The notes below the pieces were generated by a model. It was not told the DNA's origin and did not search any database. It saw only the letters and a program-made list of their open reading frames with translations. Below are positions 22,141 through 32,338 of a stretch of DNA of 64,000 bases, one piece after another; position 1 is the stretch's first letter, and each line of letters opens with the position of its first letter. The position numbers and the translations under genes were made by a program. Source of the DNA: Myrmaecium sp. VS I D KN 1 (Eukaryota; Ascomycota; Dothideomycetes; Valsariales; Valsariaceae); NCBI GenBank assembly GCA_019775845.1, contig JADQAV010000015.1, positions 1,426,001-1,490,000 on the forward strand, given 5' to 3'.

Positions 22141-22746
22141 TTCCCGACTACCGACTTCAGTATGCTTATCCAGATGCACTCTATATTTCTCGCTGACACG
22201 GTGAGCACCGCGACATAACCGCATTGTTCGCAACCCACCTACAAACGCTGGCAACGCATCGCTATTCCTCATCGCCATACGTCTTTGTATACTAAGTAAA
22301 GGGTTTATGTATGCTCAAGGCGCTCTCAATTGATTCATTGTACATTGCAAAGTACGTTTGCACTCTATCAGCTCCATACACCAATATCGCATGGCGCGGC
22401 GCGAGACATTTGGCTCTCTACATCTACTTCCAACCTCTGTCTTCTCTCTTCGACTCTCGAACAACGAATATTAATCTTCCGCCTCGACAGCATGTCGGCA
22501 ATGCTTTCCGCCTCACTGCCATCGTTTTCGATCTATCACCACACGTCGCGAAGCGTCTATATACGACTTCTTACCCACACGATACTATCCCCAAACGACC
22601 AGCATTCCTATACGTTGTTTCCTGCAGGATCACGTGTCCTGCCACTATATCGCCACTGGACAATATAGCAGAAGCCTTGCTCTGCATCTTATCACCCCCA
22701 CCGCGCCGATCAAGCGATATCTTGAGGAAAGCATTGCACCTCGTTG

Positions 22747-23290
22747 CTCGATCTCATCTTCGACAGTAATCCGGAGGACGCACGGCCAGCGGCAGGTCTG
22801 CTGGCCCTGCTGACGGGTGTTCATCCTTATCCTATTCTTATCGCATCTTGTCTGTCGCGTTTCATATTCTTTTTGGCTCGTGCCATTCTTTTTGGTTGTG
22901 TCGCCGTTCAAGTTCATCTTCGACAGCAGCCCGGAGGACGCACTCCCGGCGGCTAGTCCGTCGGCATTGCTGACGGGTTATCTATTCTTCTCTCATCCTT
23001 ATTGCATCTTTTCTCTTTCTGTCACACATTCTTGGTCCACGCTATTAATTTTAGTCGTGTCGTTGTTTGAGCTCATCTTTGACAGCAGCCCGGAGGACGC
23101 ACGGTCGGCAGCTGGTCTGCCGGCCCTGCTGACGGGTTATCATTATCATATTCTTACCGTATTCTTACCGTCTTGTTTTGTGTCGAATTATATCATTTTT
23201 TTTGGTCCGCTCTCTATTCTGGTTATGCTTCTTTTTAGAGTAACCCGGAGGACGCACGGGCGGCGGCTGGGCCGTTGGCCGCGCTGACGG
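22747..23290 (+). repeat. Four-unit tandem repeat (about 159 bp) with a conserved coding-like core
   Basis: GC-rich cores of about 55 bp begin at 22767, 22927, 23086 and 23241 and are separated by very T-rich spacers. Each core reads on the plus strand as a variant of SPEDARSAAGLPALLTGY. Units 2 and 3 are 159 bp apart (53 codons) and share one open frame (22817-23287). The other spacings (160 and 155 bp) break frame. Each core is preceded by a pyrimidine run and GACAG (AGAG in unit 4), like a 3' splice site, so the cores could be duplicated exons. The donor side (GG|GTTATC or GG|GTGTTC) is weak. No known peptide repeat was recognised. Confidence 0.6.
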
Positions 23291-25290
23291 GTTTCTGTAT
23301 TCTTTTCTTATTAATATTGCTTTGTTTTGTATTGCGTTATATTCTTTTTGGTCCGTGGTTATAGTCTTTCTTATTCTTTTCCATTCCTATGTCCGCTAAA
23401 AGTTCTCCGTTATTCTTCTTGTCTTTCCATCTTTTTATAGAAGTCTTCATTTTCTTATTCGACTCGTTTTCCTCTCAGTGGAATATTGCGCGGCGGCCCA
23501 ACGGTCAGAGAGCAGCATATGATGTATATTCATTTTGAGCAGGAGAAAAGACTGGTGTTATTCCGTAAAAATGCATTCATCCCTTACATACACTGTAGTC
23601 TACCGTGCTACTCATGGGACAAGTCCAATTGGCCGGCCTGCCGAAGCGGAGGTCCGAACAAGCGATGGCCCACGCGCCGGACCGGACTTATCCCCACCAC
23701 GTAATCCACATGGTGGGATCCACAAAGCTTAGCCAGCTTATTTAAACGTCAAGGGTTTCACGAGGCTGGAAGGACGTCTCGATGCATAATGTCGGTATAG
23801 TGAGTTGCATATCCAAAGAACTGTAGTTGCACGATTGTCGTAGACGTGGACTTGCGAATGCGTCGCCCCTCAGCTGGAGAAGAACATATATGAATTCCTT
23901 TCATCACATCTACAGCTGCATGGGCTGCAGAGGTTACCGGGTGGTGCATGCCGATGTGCGCTTCGCGCAGGTTTATGTGATGGTCTCCATGCGACCGGAC
24001 TTCGCATCCTTTTGAGACGGGTATCTTTCGGACATGTCGCGGCTCGCACCCAACACGTGCTCATCTTTCCACTACGTACTAGTCAGTTGTCTGAGTTGAA
24101 CCCATCTAGCTTTCGATCAAAATAACAATTAATCCATGGTACTGTTGCGCTGCTTGACCGGCTCACGCTTAGGTGGACCTTTGCTCTCCTTTGATGATGC
24201 GCGCACCAGAAAGTCGGTTGGGTCGACTTGGCTAATTCTTACAAGTCCAAGTCCCGCTCGCCTGGTGTTCTGGTTGGATCAAGTAGGCTTTACTAGAGTC
24301 GAACGCTCCAACGAATTTGCCGCATACTGAACATAAGATGGGGGGCGCGTATTTTCTTTTTCCTTCCGTTCCATATTTCCATCATTAAATGGACTCTACC
24401 TAAGCCAATACCTTATTCGCTTACACACAATGGCCATATACATCAGCATAAAAGTTTGGGATGAGAAATTACTAAAAGATCTGATTTTTAAGAGTTTCCC
24501 GTCCAATTCAAAGTCCATCACACATACATGCATGGAAAATACCCTGTGCAATCCAAACTTCCGTTGTTTTATGCCTTATACGTATGGCTACATCTGCTGG
24601 GTCATGCCTGCTCTCTCGAATGTGGATTTTTCGGGTAATCACTGTAGCAATCCGGGGTATCTTTGTTTCTTTTCGCTGGCAAGGCTGGACGGATATCCAT
24701 CGATGGGGAATACTGTAGGGCCCGATGGGGCGCAGAGCGCGGGCGCCGGTGAGATAATCGAGAGGCATTGGAGATGATCGATGCCGGTGCATCTTTTTGG
24801 GACCGATCCTTTGCACGTGAAGGTTGGATTATAAAGATCCTTCACCTGGACAACGGCAAACAATTTCTCACGGTGCATGCAGGTACTCTCCAAGGAAAGT
24901 GCAACAAGTGACTTGCCAAGCCGGGAATGAGAAGGCCGTCTTTTCCCTGGGAACAAAGAGAAGCTCATTTAAATTTCAAAGCACCGTATCAAAAGCAAAG
25001 AGGGAGTGTTAAACTGCACAAAGTTCGCAACAAGATTCAATTAATTAGAGTATCTAAGTAGAAGAGAGCTACTACTACAGAATGTACCCAAACACATTTG
25101 TTACTGCGCCACAGAGGAAGGCTACAGAGATCACAAACATTGGGCTCCGGCTAATGGTCAGTTTACACCGGATTCTAATTCTTCTCTCCTCTGTGTCTGC
25201 CGAAACTAAGCGATCACGTCGAGCTTGTCTCGAATTGAGAGGGGCTTTTGTATAAAGCCGTACCTAGATATTAGCAAGACAGTTGCGAAA
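23291..25290. other. Intergenic, nothing supported
   Basis: The region has T-rich sequence to about 23460, then short frames on both strands with no domain or splice chain. Small stretches such as 24508-24816 (-) are open by chance. Confidence 0.45.
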
Positions 25291-26353
25291 GGGATGAACT
25301 TACCCTGATGATCGTAACGACGCGGACATTGTGATGGAAGTGGAATGTACTCTCCTAGATGCGGTTGCTCCAGCTATAGAAGCAGCTGGTCAACCATCAT
25401 CCAGAGAGGAAGCTCGAAGCTTATCGTTCATCTTACCCCCACTGTTCTGAAACATCAGTTGTCCTTAGTGAAGCTTCTCTAGTATGAGGGTTGTACTGCG
25501 TATGTTGCAGCAAAGCGTGTAGTGAAGTAGGATGTGAAGGTCTCTCCAAAAGGCAAAGAAGATGGAGAGAATGACGGAGCGAAGAAAAGAAAAACGAACA
25601 CAGCAGTGATGCCAGTTTTAGAAATGGAAATGTACCAAGTGGGCGGGTTGCTGAAGCTTGGGAAAAGAGCATCTCAACCGTCGACCTAATGGTAAAGGCC
25701 CGCTGTGAATACCGTTCCTGAAAGCGGTAAAGCGGATATCCTTCAACTGTTAATCTTCCAGTGTTTCCTTGGCTAACGCTGTAGGATTGAAGCGAAACCA
25801 TAGTGACACTGGTGCTCAGTACTGTTCTGCAGGGATATAAAGTTTTGGACGGAGCGAAAGAGAATGAACGAAATGAAAGGAAGAAAAGAAAAGGAAGTCG
25901 AAGAGAGGAAAGAAGGTAATAGAGGATTGCGATATATGAGAAGATGTATCCCCTGAAGCGGTTCCGAACGTCTTAAAAAGAAACGAATGGGAAGAAGCTT
26001 GCAGAGGGAAGAGCATAGCGTTTTGGTGTGGGTATGTTGTACTAAGGAGACTTGAGAAGACCCGGCTATGCCCATCCGTTTATCTCCCAGGTGACCAGTA
26101 GAGCCGGCTATAGATTTGAAGCCGACCCAAATTTCACCTGGGATGTATGTGAAGAAGGGTAGGCGGAGATTGTGATAGGGAAGGCAGAAGAAAGAGAAGA
26201 AAGAGTGAACGCGAGCAGCAGAGATAACAAGAGAAATAAAAGATAAGAAGCGCATAAAAGAGTAATGAAAGAAGGACGCACCTCTGCAGATATCGCACTC
26301 ACCTGCTCACTGGAAGACGCTGCTGCCAGATGCGCACAAAGAAAAAGGGTAAA

Positions 26354-26400
26354 AGAAGAAGAAGAAGAGAAGAAGAAGAAGAAGAAGAAGAAGAAGAGAA
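26354..26400. repeat. GAA-type microsatellite
   Basis: A nearly pure run of gaa/aag triplets, interrupted once by gag. On the minus strand it forms a pyrimidine (TTC) tract just downstream of the donor near 26409, so it would lie in an intron. Confidence 0.8.
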
Positions 26401-26724
26401 GACAACTTACCGCGGGTGACCAGCACACCACGCCCAAGGAGTGGACGCCGCCGGAGCAGCAAAGAATATGTACACTCAACGCCCGAAGGCGGAGAAAAAG
26501 AAAGGGTCGAAGAGAAAGGTTAAGTATAGGGTGGTAATAATACCTCTCGACGCCCGGAGGCGGAGATGAATGGAACGAGGAAAGAAGGAAAAGTTTTTTA
26601 TGGGTTTTGAGGTTTTATGACTGGGAGGAGAGCAGTCAGTTATTAGTCAGCTGAGGATGTGCGCGAGTGGGGCGACATCCTGCAGCTGAAGCATCTTCCA
26701 GTGATGGTGAGTGGTATCTGAATG

Positions 26725-27650
26725 TCATGATAGAGTGTTGGATCTGTGGAAGCTGTTAGCTGTTGCAGAGGAATCCAGCGAATAATAAGAAGAACTGTAG
26801 GTTTCGCTCAGATATTTTTTTTTTTTTCGGCAGAACCAACTGAGATAAATACGCGCTAAAAACGGCTTCATCACTGCGAATGATAGAAGGAAAGGGAATA
26901 GTATAGTCTTACTTTCTTGACAGTTGGACGGTGATTCTCTTTGTGGGAATAATAGTATATCTGTCGCAGCGGTTAGCTGTTGCAGAGACATCAAGCGAGT
27001 GTAAGAGGATGAACAACTATAGGTATCGCTCAGATCATTTTTTTTTTCGGCATACTAACCGAGACGTATACGCGTGAAGGCCATGGCGTCATCACTGCTA
27101 AAGATGAATGGGAACAGAACAGTAGTATGGACTTACTTTCTTAATAGTGGAACGGTTATCTCGTCGTGGAAGTGAAGGGGAATCTGGATAAAAACATAGA
27201 GTGTTATATCTATTAAGCGGTTAGCTGTTCTAAAGGCACAAAGCATGTAAGAGAAGGAAGAACTATATATTTCGCTCAGACAAGATTTTTTCGGCAGGCC
27301 AACTGAGAAAAATACGCACATGACATAGCTTCATCACTGCGAACGACGGAAGGAAAGGGGATAGTATAAGCTTACTTTCTGAATAATTAAGCGGTGAGCA
27401 AGCTGTATCTGGACGTTAAGACAGAGTGCTGGGTCTGTGAAAGCCGTCAGCTTGTACAAAAACATAAAGCATGTAAGAGAATAAACAACAGTGTCTCGCT
27501 CAGACAGAGTTTCTTCGTCATACTAACTGAGGAGAATATATTGAGCGATAGTTTCATCATCACTGCGAAAGACGGGGAGGAGGAAAGAAGGAAGAGTAGG
27601 AACTTACTTTTGTAAAACTTGAACGGTTATGAACAAACAGTGCGGACAGA
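26725..27650 (-). repeat. Four tandem exon-intron units of 224-239 bp
   Basis: Reading the minus strand, each unit has a donor preceded by AGAAA or AAAA (at about 27606, 27374, 27135 and 26911). Next come a pyrimidine-rich stretch, a conserved TTCGCAGTGATGA or TTTAGCAGTGATGA block, a C/TTCAG or GGTTAG acceptor-like site and a TGCCGAAAAA block. A TCTGAGCGA block follows (garbled in no unit), then a Ser/Tyr-rich stretch (LSETYSSSYY and variants) and a CTAACCGCT-like block. The units diverge by substitutions and small indels, so the duplication is not recent. The frame is kept in places but broken in others. Confidence 0.6.
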
Positions 27651-27990
27651 GTATCTGGAGATAGGAAATAGTTAGCTGAAACCCTCGAAGAAAGAAGAGA
27701 GAACAGAAGTCAGGATTTATAAGTGTGCTCAGAATGTAGAGAAGCTACTCAGTTATCGGCAACCTTCTTGTGATCCTTACGTTGAGAGAAGGGGATCATC
27801 ATGGCAACAGTGGTAAGGAAGAATGAGAAAAGAGAGAGATTAACTTACCATCTGGTTCTGCACCAAGACGCCAACACCGGGGTTTCGTTGTGCAATTACG
27901 CACCGTCAGTATAGCCCACACAAAAAAAGTGAACGGTGTAAATAACAAAGAAAGTTTTCCTCAGACGTGATGGCTCTTCATCGCCTCAAC

Positions 27991-28908
27991 GGTTGCGTTT
28001 CCGTCATGGTTTCAAGTTTGCTATGGAAACGCAACCTTTTGAATGTTGTCTCAAAGCGCAGTGATTGCGGGCTTCACCTTCCGTGTGCGAGGTGAAGCCC
28101 TCATCATGGGAAGGTGGAAGGCAAGAACGGTTTTATACGTACCTGTGCGGGAGTATGTTAGCTGAGGCTCGGAGAGATGAGAAGGTGGAAGGAGGGAAGT
28201 GAAGTGAAGGTTTTTGGGACAGTGCCGACGGTAATGAAGACGGTGACGGTGATGTCGGAAGGAAAAAGAAACATACCTTTGATTCGGTTTTAGCACTGTG
28301 TGTGCAAAAGACTGCAACGAGTCTTTACGCACACGACAGTAGATTGCATCCTCTTCATAGGCAAGAAGTTGAAGAGGAAGCAAATGGAAAGCGTCATTTG
28401 TTTTCTCTTTCCGATACTCTCATTGAAATGTCCCTCAGAATGGGTTTTTCTCATCAGCCGTCGGTCCCAAGAATGGACCCGACGTTCTGAAGTTTGAGAC
28501 AATTTTGTTATTCATCATCGGGACTAATATTTCATTCCTCGGTTTGTGATCCTTGTGTTGATGTTGGTGTTAGTGACGTTTGAAATGATGTGAGGGAGAA
28601 CGGTTGATTTGAGTGTGGTGTTGGGTGGGAAGTGATGGAAGGAAGGACTGAAGAGATGAAATGACTTACCTTTTGACAAAACATTGTCGACCGTCCTTGT
28701 ACCGATCGGTCAAGAGCAACGACGGCCTTTGTATGGCATCGATGTCAGCATTGTTTCTCTAATCAGTGATGCAGTGCAGTGAGTGTGATGATGAGATGGA
28801 AGATGTGGTTACAAAGACAGTTGACTTACTCTTCAATGAAGTTTGACCGTCAGCTTCAGTCGTTGAGCTTGTCCTTCCTCCTCGCAAACCGAAGCAGCGA
28901 GGAGGAAG
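27991..28908. repeat. Cluster of hairpins (at least five) in 920 bp
   Basis: Hairpin 1: 27991-28002 with 28025-28036, a perfect 12-bp stem. Hairpin 2: 28069-28079 with 28090-28100, a perfect 11-bp stem with a 10-nt loop. Hairpin 3: 28295-28313 with 28320-28340, about 18 pairs with one bulge and one mismatch and a 6-nt loop. Hairpin 4: 28459-28467 with 28475-28484, 9 pairs and one bulge. Hairpin 5: 28874-28885 with 28897-28908, a perfect 12-bp stem with an 11-nt loop. A smaller structure centres on the palindrome accgatcggt (28701-28710). Random sequence would not be expected to hold so many. Confidence 0.65.
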
Positions 28909-29114
28909 CGACGAGATTCGGTGGGAACACGAAGGGGTAATATGACATGAAGCTGAACAGTGCAATCCCCTTGATCCTTGTGGTATTTGATCCTTCTTAG
29001 GTGAAATAGTAAGCGATGGGATGTGTGTGAAGTGGAAGGAGATGACAGGAAGAGAAAGAAGGTGAAGTTGCGAAGGAAAAGTAGTTTGTGTGGGCAGCTT
29101 GGCGCTTGGGCCAA
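28833..29114 (-). CDS. Possible first exon of the 25-29 kb locus (93 aa)
   Basis: The frame starts MAQAPSCPHKLLFLRNFTFF at 29114 and stays open to 28833, next to a GAG|TAAGTC donor-like site. Its second half (KYHKDQGDCTVQLHVILPLR onward) has natural composition. A second ATG four bases upstream opens a competing, Ser/His-rich frame. The hydrophobic start could be a signal peptide, though a poor one. Listed only as the most protein-like candidate. Confidence 0.3.
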   Translation of the reverse strand: MAQAPSCPHKLLFLRNFTFFLFLSSPSTSHTSHRLLFHLRRIKYHKDQGDCTVQLHVILPLRVPTESRRFLLAASVCEEEGQAQRLKLTVKLH

Positions 29115-29120
29115 GCAAAC

Positions 29121-30010
29121 ATGTGAGTACCTAGACGAGCCGCAGCTGCATGTTGCTAGACAATTCTGCGGGTAAAATTGCCTCGCACATGTGCCTGGAT
29201 GCCTGGACGGGATGGATACTGCAGGTTGAGCTGGATGTAAGCAAAACGTTGCCAGTTTGCGGAGGGACTCTAGTAACCATTGCTGTATGGCACTGGTTCA
29301 GACGTTTGTAACGCTACTGTTGACGAACCTTGTGCTGCTCCATCCGTTGCAGCCTCAGTAGTATTGTCTTGATTGCTGCTCAAAGTTCCCTTGACTGACA
29401 TGGAACAACGTGGAAGGTCTTCGTAGCTCGCATACCCGTGAAAGATTGAAGGAGCTTTTCAGAAGCTGGACGGAACCGGGCCGTGGCAGTTTCCATCTCA
29501 GTTTCAACGACCATGTGTATCATCGCTGGGACGAAATAGTCCCTCCACCAAGCCAGAAATCCTCCTCAGTCGGACGACAAAGAAGAAAATAAATGGTGCA
29601 CAATGACGCAGGAATGCCAACATTTACCATCTGGACCAGCAACATCACGAAGGGCAGGGACTTCCAGGTTTAATGGAGAACACCGCAAAGAGAAACATGA
29701 CATGCACTTTTTTCCGCGTAGATGGCATTTCTTGGGGCAATCGCCAGCAAAGCAGGATTGCGGGTATGAAATAGGCCTTCTTATGAAATTTGCAAGGAGT
29801 TCCCCTGGCAAGCATTGGACTATGATTAGTTCTTTTATCACGGTTAATGGGTAGGATAATTCTGGAGAAAGAGGCATGTAGAAATAAAGCGAATATTCAT
29901 TTGACCCCATTGGTAATACTTTTTTAAGCACGCAGTCACTGAAAAGGAACAGTCTAATCTTATGGATCTTCCTCTCAAACACCCAATCCTTCAAGTCCTC
30001 CATATCGAGC
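29121..30010. other. Intergenic; two opposing small ORFs
   Basis: 29566-30003 (-, 145 aa, starts MEDLKDWVFERKIHKIRLFL) begins 7 nt after the stop of the regulator gene that ends at 30011. 29603-29854 (+, 83 aa) overlaps it. Neither has a domain or promoter. This may simply be 3' UTR. Confidence 0.3.
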
Positions 30011-32338
30011 CTATTCGGCGTTCTCCATGACCTGGTCCTCCGGATTCTTCTTCACAGCGTCCACCCAGCTCTCCTTCAAATCCCGAGCCTCCTCCCCTTC
30101 CCTGGTCTCCGCCCAGATGCCGAAGCTTCCAGACTCCAACCGGATCTTCCCCAATTCCCTCTCCACCCAATCCCTCACATATCCATCCTCCAGGTCCATG
30201 ATATCCTGGATCTCAAGTCCTTCCTTTTTCTCCTTGTAGGATCCAGTGAACCGAAGTTCGACCTTCTCCAGATCCCTAAACCCACACTTTCCCAGCTGTC
30301 CAAGCGGGAAGAGTAGCATCGCCGGCTTCCTCAGCGAAGTCTCATCATCCCACTTGCCCACCCACTCCCTCATCCCCTCCATAACCTTCTTATTATCCAT
30401 CCTCTCCCTCACCCTCCTCGGCACATACGCCGCCCCAGGTACATCCGTCACCAACACCACCCTCTTAAACCAGGCACAAACATGCGGCGGCGGCAAGTGC
30501 AAATTGCGGCACACATGGCCCTCCCCATTCGCCGGATTCGTATGCACCTCCTCAGAGTTATGCAAAGCCAGCGTATGCAGCGCCAGCGCCTCCCTCACCG
30601 CATCCAACAACTGCTTCTCATGAGCAAGCAGCTCCTCCTCCCGCCAGCTCGCGCCCGTGAGCACCCGGTGCGTGGTCACGGTGTACGACGCGCGACGCGT
30701 GTGCGCGCTGTCGTCGTGGCTGAGCTCCCGGGTGGACGGCCAGATCTCGGAGACTTGGTCTTCGGTGGCGTAGCAGCGGCCGATGGAGGTCAGGAGGCGG
30801 GCGAGGTCGGAGGTTGTGAGTGGCGGGTGTGGGATTCCGGGACCCGGCGCGGCGAGCAAGCCGGCTAGCTGCGCTTTCACGGTGCGCAGCTTGGCAGACA
30901 TGCTCCGCGCGTTCGGCTTCGGCTGGTTGGCGCGTGGGCGGGTGTAACTGGGTGCGGGAGGGGTGAAGAGCAGCCACTTTCGGCCTTCGGGCGGTGGGGC
31001 GGGCACGAGGACGGCGCCGTCGTAGGGGCCGCCGTGCCAGAGGTGTGTGCCAGATGGAAGCTCTGCATCAGCAAGCACAGCGGCTTCAGCGACCGCTGTA
31101 GCTTCTTCAGCTGCGAGTTCCTCAGGCGCGGCTTGCTCAGCCGGAGCGGGCTCAACCGATGCTGGCTCAGCCGGAGCTAGCACAGCTGAATCTGGTTCTG
31201 CCTCGACGACCGCCTTCTTCGGCTTGATCGCCCTCGGCTTCCTCGGTGCCTTGGCCTTGGGCTCTGCCGGCTTCTTGGGCGCCTTCGCCTTGGGCTCCTT
31301 CGGCGCTTTGGCGGTCGTCGTCTTCGCCAGCTTCGCCTTCGGTTCCTCCGCGTCTTTTGGCTCGGCGGCATTACGCTTCCTCTTCAGGGGCCGTGAAGCG
31401 GTCGGCTCTGCCGGAGCAGTAGCCTCCGTCGTCGGTGCCGCTGAGTCCGCTGGTGCCGGTTCGGCAGTTGCCTCAGCCTTTGTCTCTTCCGCAGGGGGAG
31501 CAACCTTCTTCGTAGCTTTCGGCTTCCCCTTTGCCTTGGTGGTCTTAGCCTTGTCTGCTTTGACTTTGTCCTTGTGCGCCTTGATCCGGGCGCGGAGCTC
31601 TTCGCGCAGCTGCTTGGTTTGGTCGCTGTCGCGGTCGGCTTTGGAGTTGCCGCGATCATCACGGTAGCTGCAGCGGTCTTGCAGCTCGTGTTGTGCGCAG
31701 TAGGGGCAGGCGTCGTCGTTTTCTCCCTCGCACTTGCGCTTGAGGAGACGGCAGACGGAGCAGGCGCGCTTGGTGCGCTTGGTGGTGGGCTTTGCCGGCT
31801 CCTCCGCAGTTCCTTTTGATTCTTCGGTGTCATGGTCAGCGGCTCGATCGGCGGTTTGATTCGAGATCTGTCCAGAGCGCTGCTCACCGGGAACATCCGC
31901 TTGCTGTCCAGCTGCCTCATCGGCATTGGTCTCTGTCGTCGACTGCACAGCCTCAACTGCTCGACGGGCCAGTTCTGCTATAGCTGGGTCCACCCTCAGC
32001 ATCTTCGCCGGCGGCTCTGAAGTCCTCTCTTCGTCTTCATCGTCCTCAGGCCTGGCTCGCTTCCCTGGCCTGCTTGCAGTGAACATAGGTGCCACCGGGG
32101 CGACTTGAGTGCCAGGGCCAGCCTGGCTTGCATCAGGGACGTTATCCTGTGTGGTGTCTTGCACCGTGGTCATGGTGGGCAACCCATGGAGAAGCTCCTC
32201 ACGAGTGGGAACAGCTCCAGTGGTGTCGACCCCTGTGGTGCTCGCAGCCCGGCGCGCAACTTGGACGCGGTGGGTGTAGCTCGCCGACAGGGTGTGGCTC
32301 CGGCTGCGGGAGGTCTTGATCGAAGCTTGTGTGAACAT
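30011..32338 (-). CDS. Zn(II)2Cys6-type protein with basic linker and C-terminal family domain (775 aa)
   Basis: A single-exon 775-aa frame with its ATG at 32338. A fungal binuclear zinc cluster is seen at about residues 192-222 (RACSVCRLLKRKC start), spaced C-x2-C-x6-C-x7-C-x2-C-x8-C, which fits the family rule for DNA-binding zinc clusters. A coiled, lysine-rich stretch follows. Then comes a long Ala/Pro/Lys region (about 260-400) with repeated KAPKxPKAKAP units, resembling histone H1 tails. The last 270 residues hold a folded region with the motif CRNLHLPPPHVC (about 608-619), which recurs in the Zn2Cys6 proteins at 36449 and 45475. The protein is probably nuclear. It lacks the usual fungal transcription-factor middle domain that I can recognise. 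The last 630 nt of the coding strand are G-rich where the part before is C-rich. Confidence 0.8.
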   Translation of the reverse strand: MFTQASIKTSRSRSHTLSASYTHRVQVARRAASTTGVDTTGAVPTREELLHGLPTMTTVQDTTQDNVPDASQAGPGTQVAPVAPMFTASRPGKRARPEDDEDEERTSEPPAKMLRVDPAIAELARRAVEAVQSTTETNADEAAGQQADVPGEQRSGQISNQTADRAADHDTEESKGTAEEPAKPTTKRTKRACSVCRLLKRKCEGENDDACPYCAQHELQDRCSYRDDRGNSKADRDSDQTKQLREELRARIKAHKDKVKADKAKTTKAKGKPKATKKVAPPAEETKAEATAEPAPADSAAPTTEATAPAEPTASRPLKRKRNAAEPKDAEEPKAKLAKTTTAKAPKEPKAKAPKKPAEPKAKAPRKPRAIKPKKAVVEAEPDSAVLAPAEPASVEPAPAEQAAPEELAAEEATAVAEAAVLADAELPSGTHLWHGGPYDGAVLVPAPPPEGRKWLLFTPPAPSYTRPRANQPKPNARSMSAKLRTVKAQLAGLLAAPGPGIPHPPLTTSDLARLLTSIGRCYATEDQVSEIWPSTRELSHDDSAHTRRASYTVTTHRVLTGASWREEELLAHEKQLLDAVREALALHTLALHNSEEVHTNPANGEGHVCRNLHLPPPHVCAWFKRVVLVTDVPGAAYVPRRVRERMDNKKVMEGMREWVGKWDDETSLRKPAMLLFPLGQLGKCGFRDLEKVELRFTGSYKEKKEGLEIQDIMDLEDGYVRDWVERELGKIRLESGSFGIWAETREGEEARDLKESWVDAVKKNPEDQVMENAE

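Larger units (their letters stand above)
25291..29120 (-). other. Minus-strand locus with a ladder of 5' splice-site consensus sequences
   Basis: On the minus strand, strong donors of the GTAAGN/GTACGT/GTATGT type occur near 25307, 25437, 26302, 26409, 26911, 27135, 27374, 27606, 27847, 28141, 28276, 28669 and 28829. Between 26.9 and 27.85 kb they are 224-241 bp apart. Short stretches before several donors read as natural protein, for example AIQRPSLLLTDRYKDGRQCF before 28669 and a 28-codon stretch before 28276. The locus therefore looks like a spliced gene of many small exons, part coding and part duplicated, and probably decaying. I could not build a full frame-keeping chain, so no CDS is drawn across it. 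Confidence 0.4.

Noticed and set aside
22747-23290. CRISPR array
   Set aside because: Units are 155-160 bp with coding-like cores and T-rich spacers in a fungal genome; repeat and spacer sizes are wrong.
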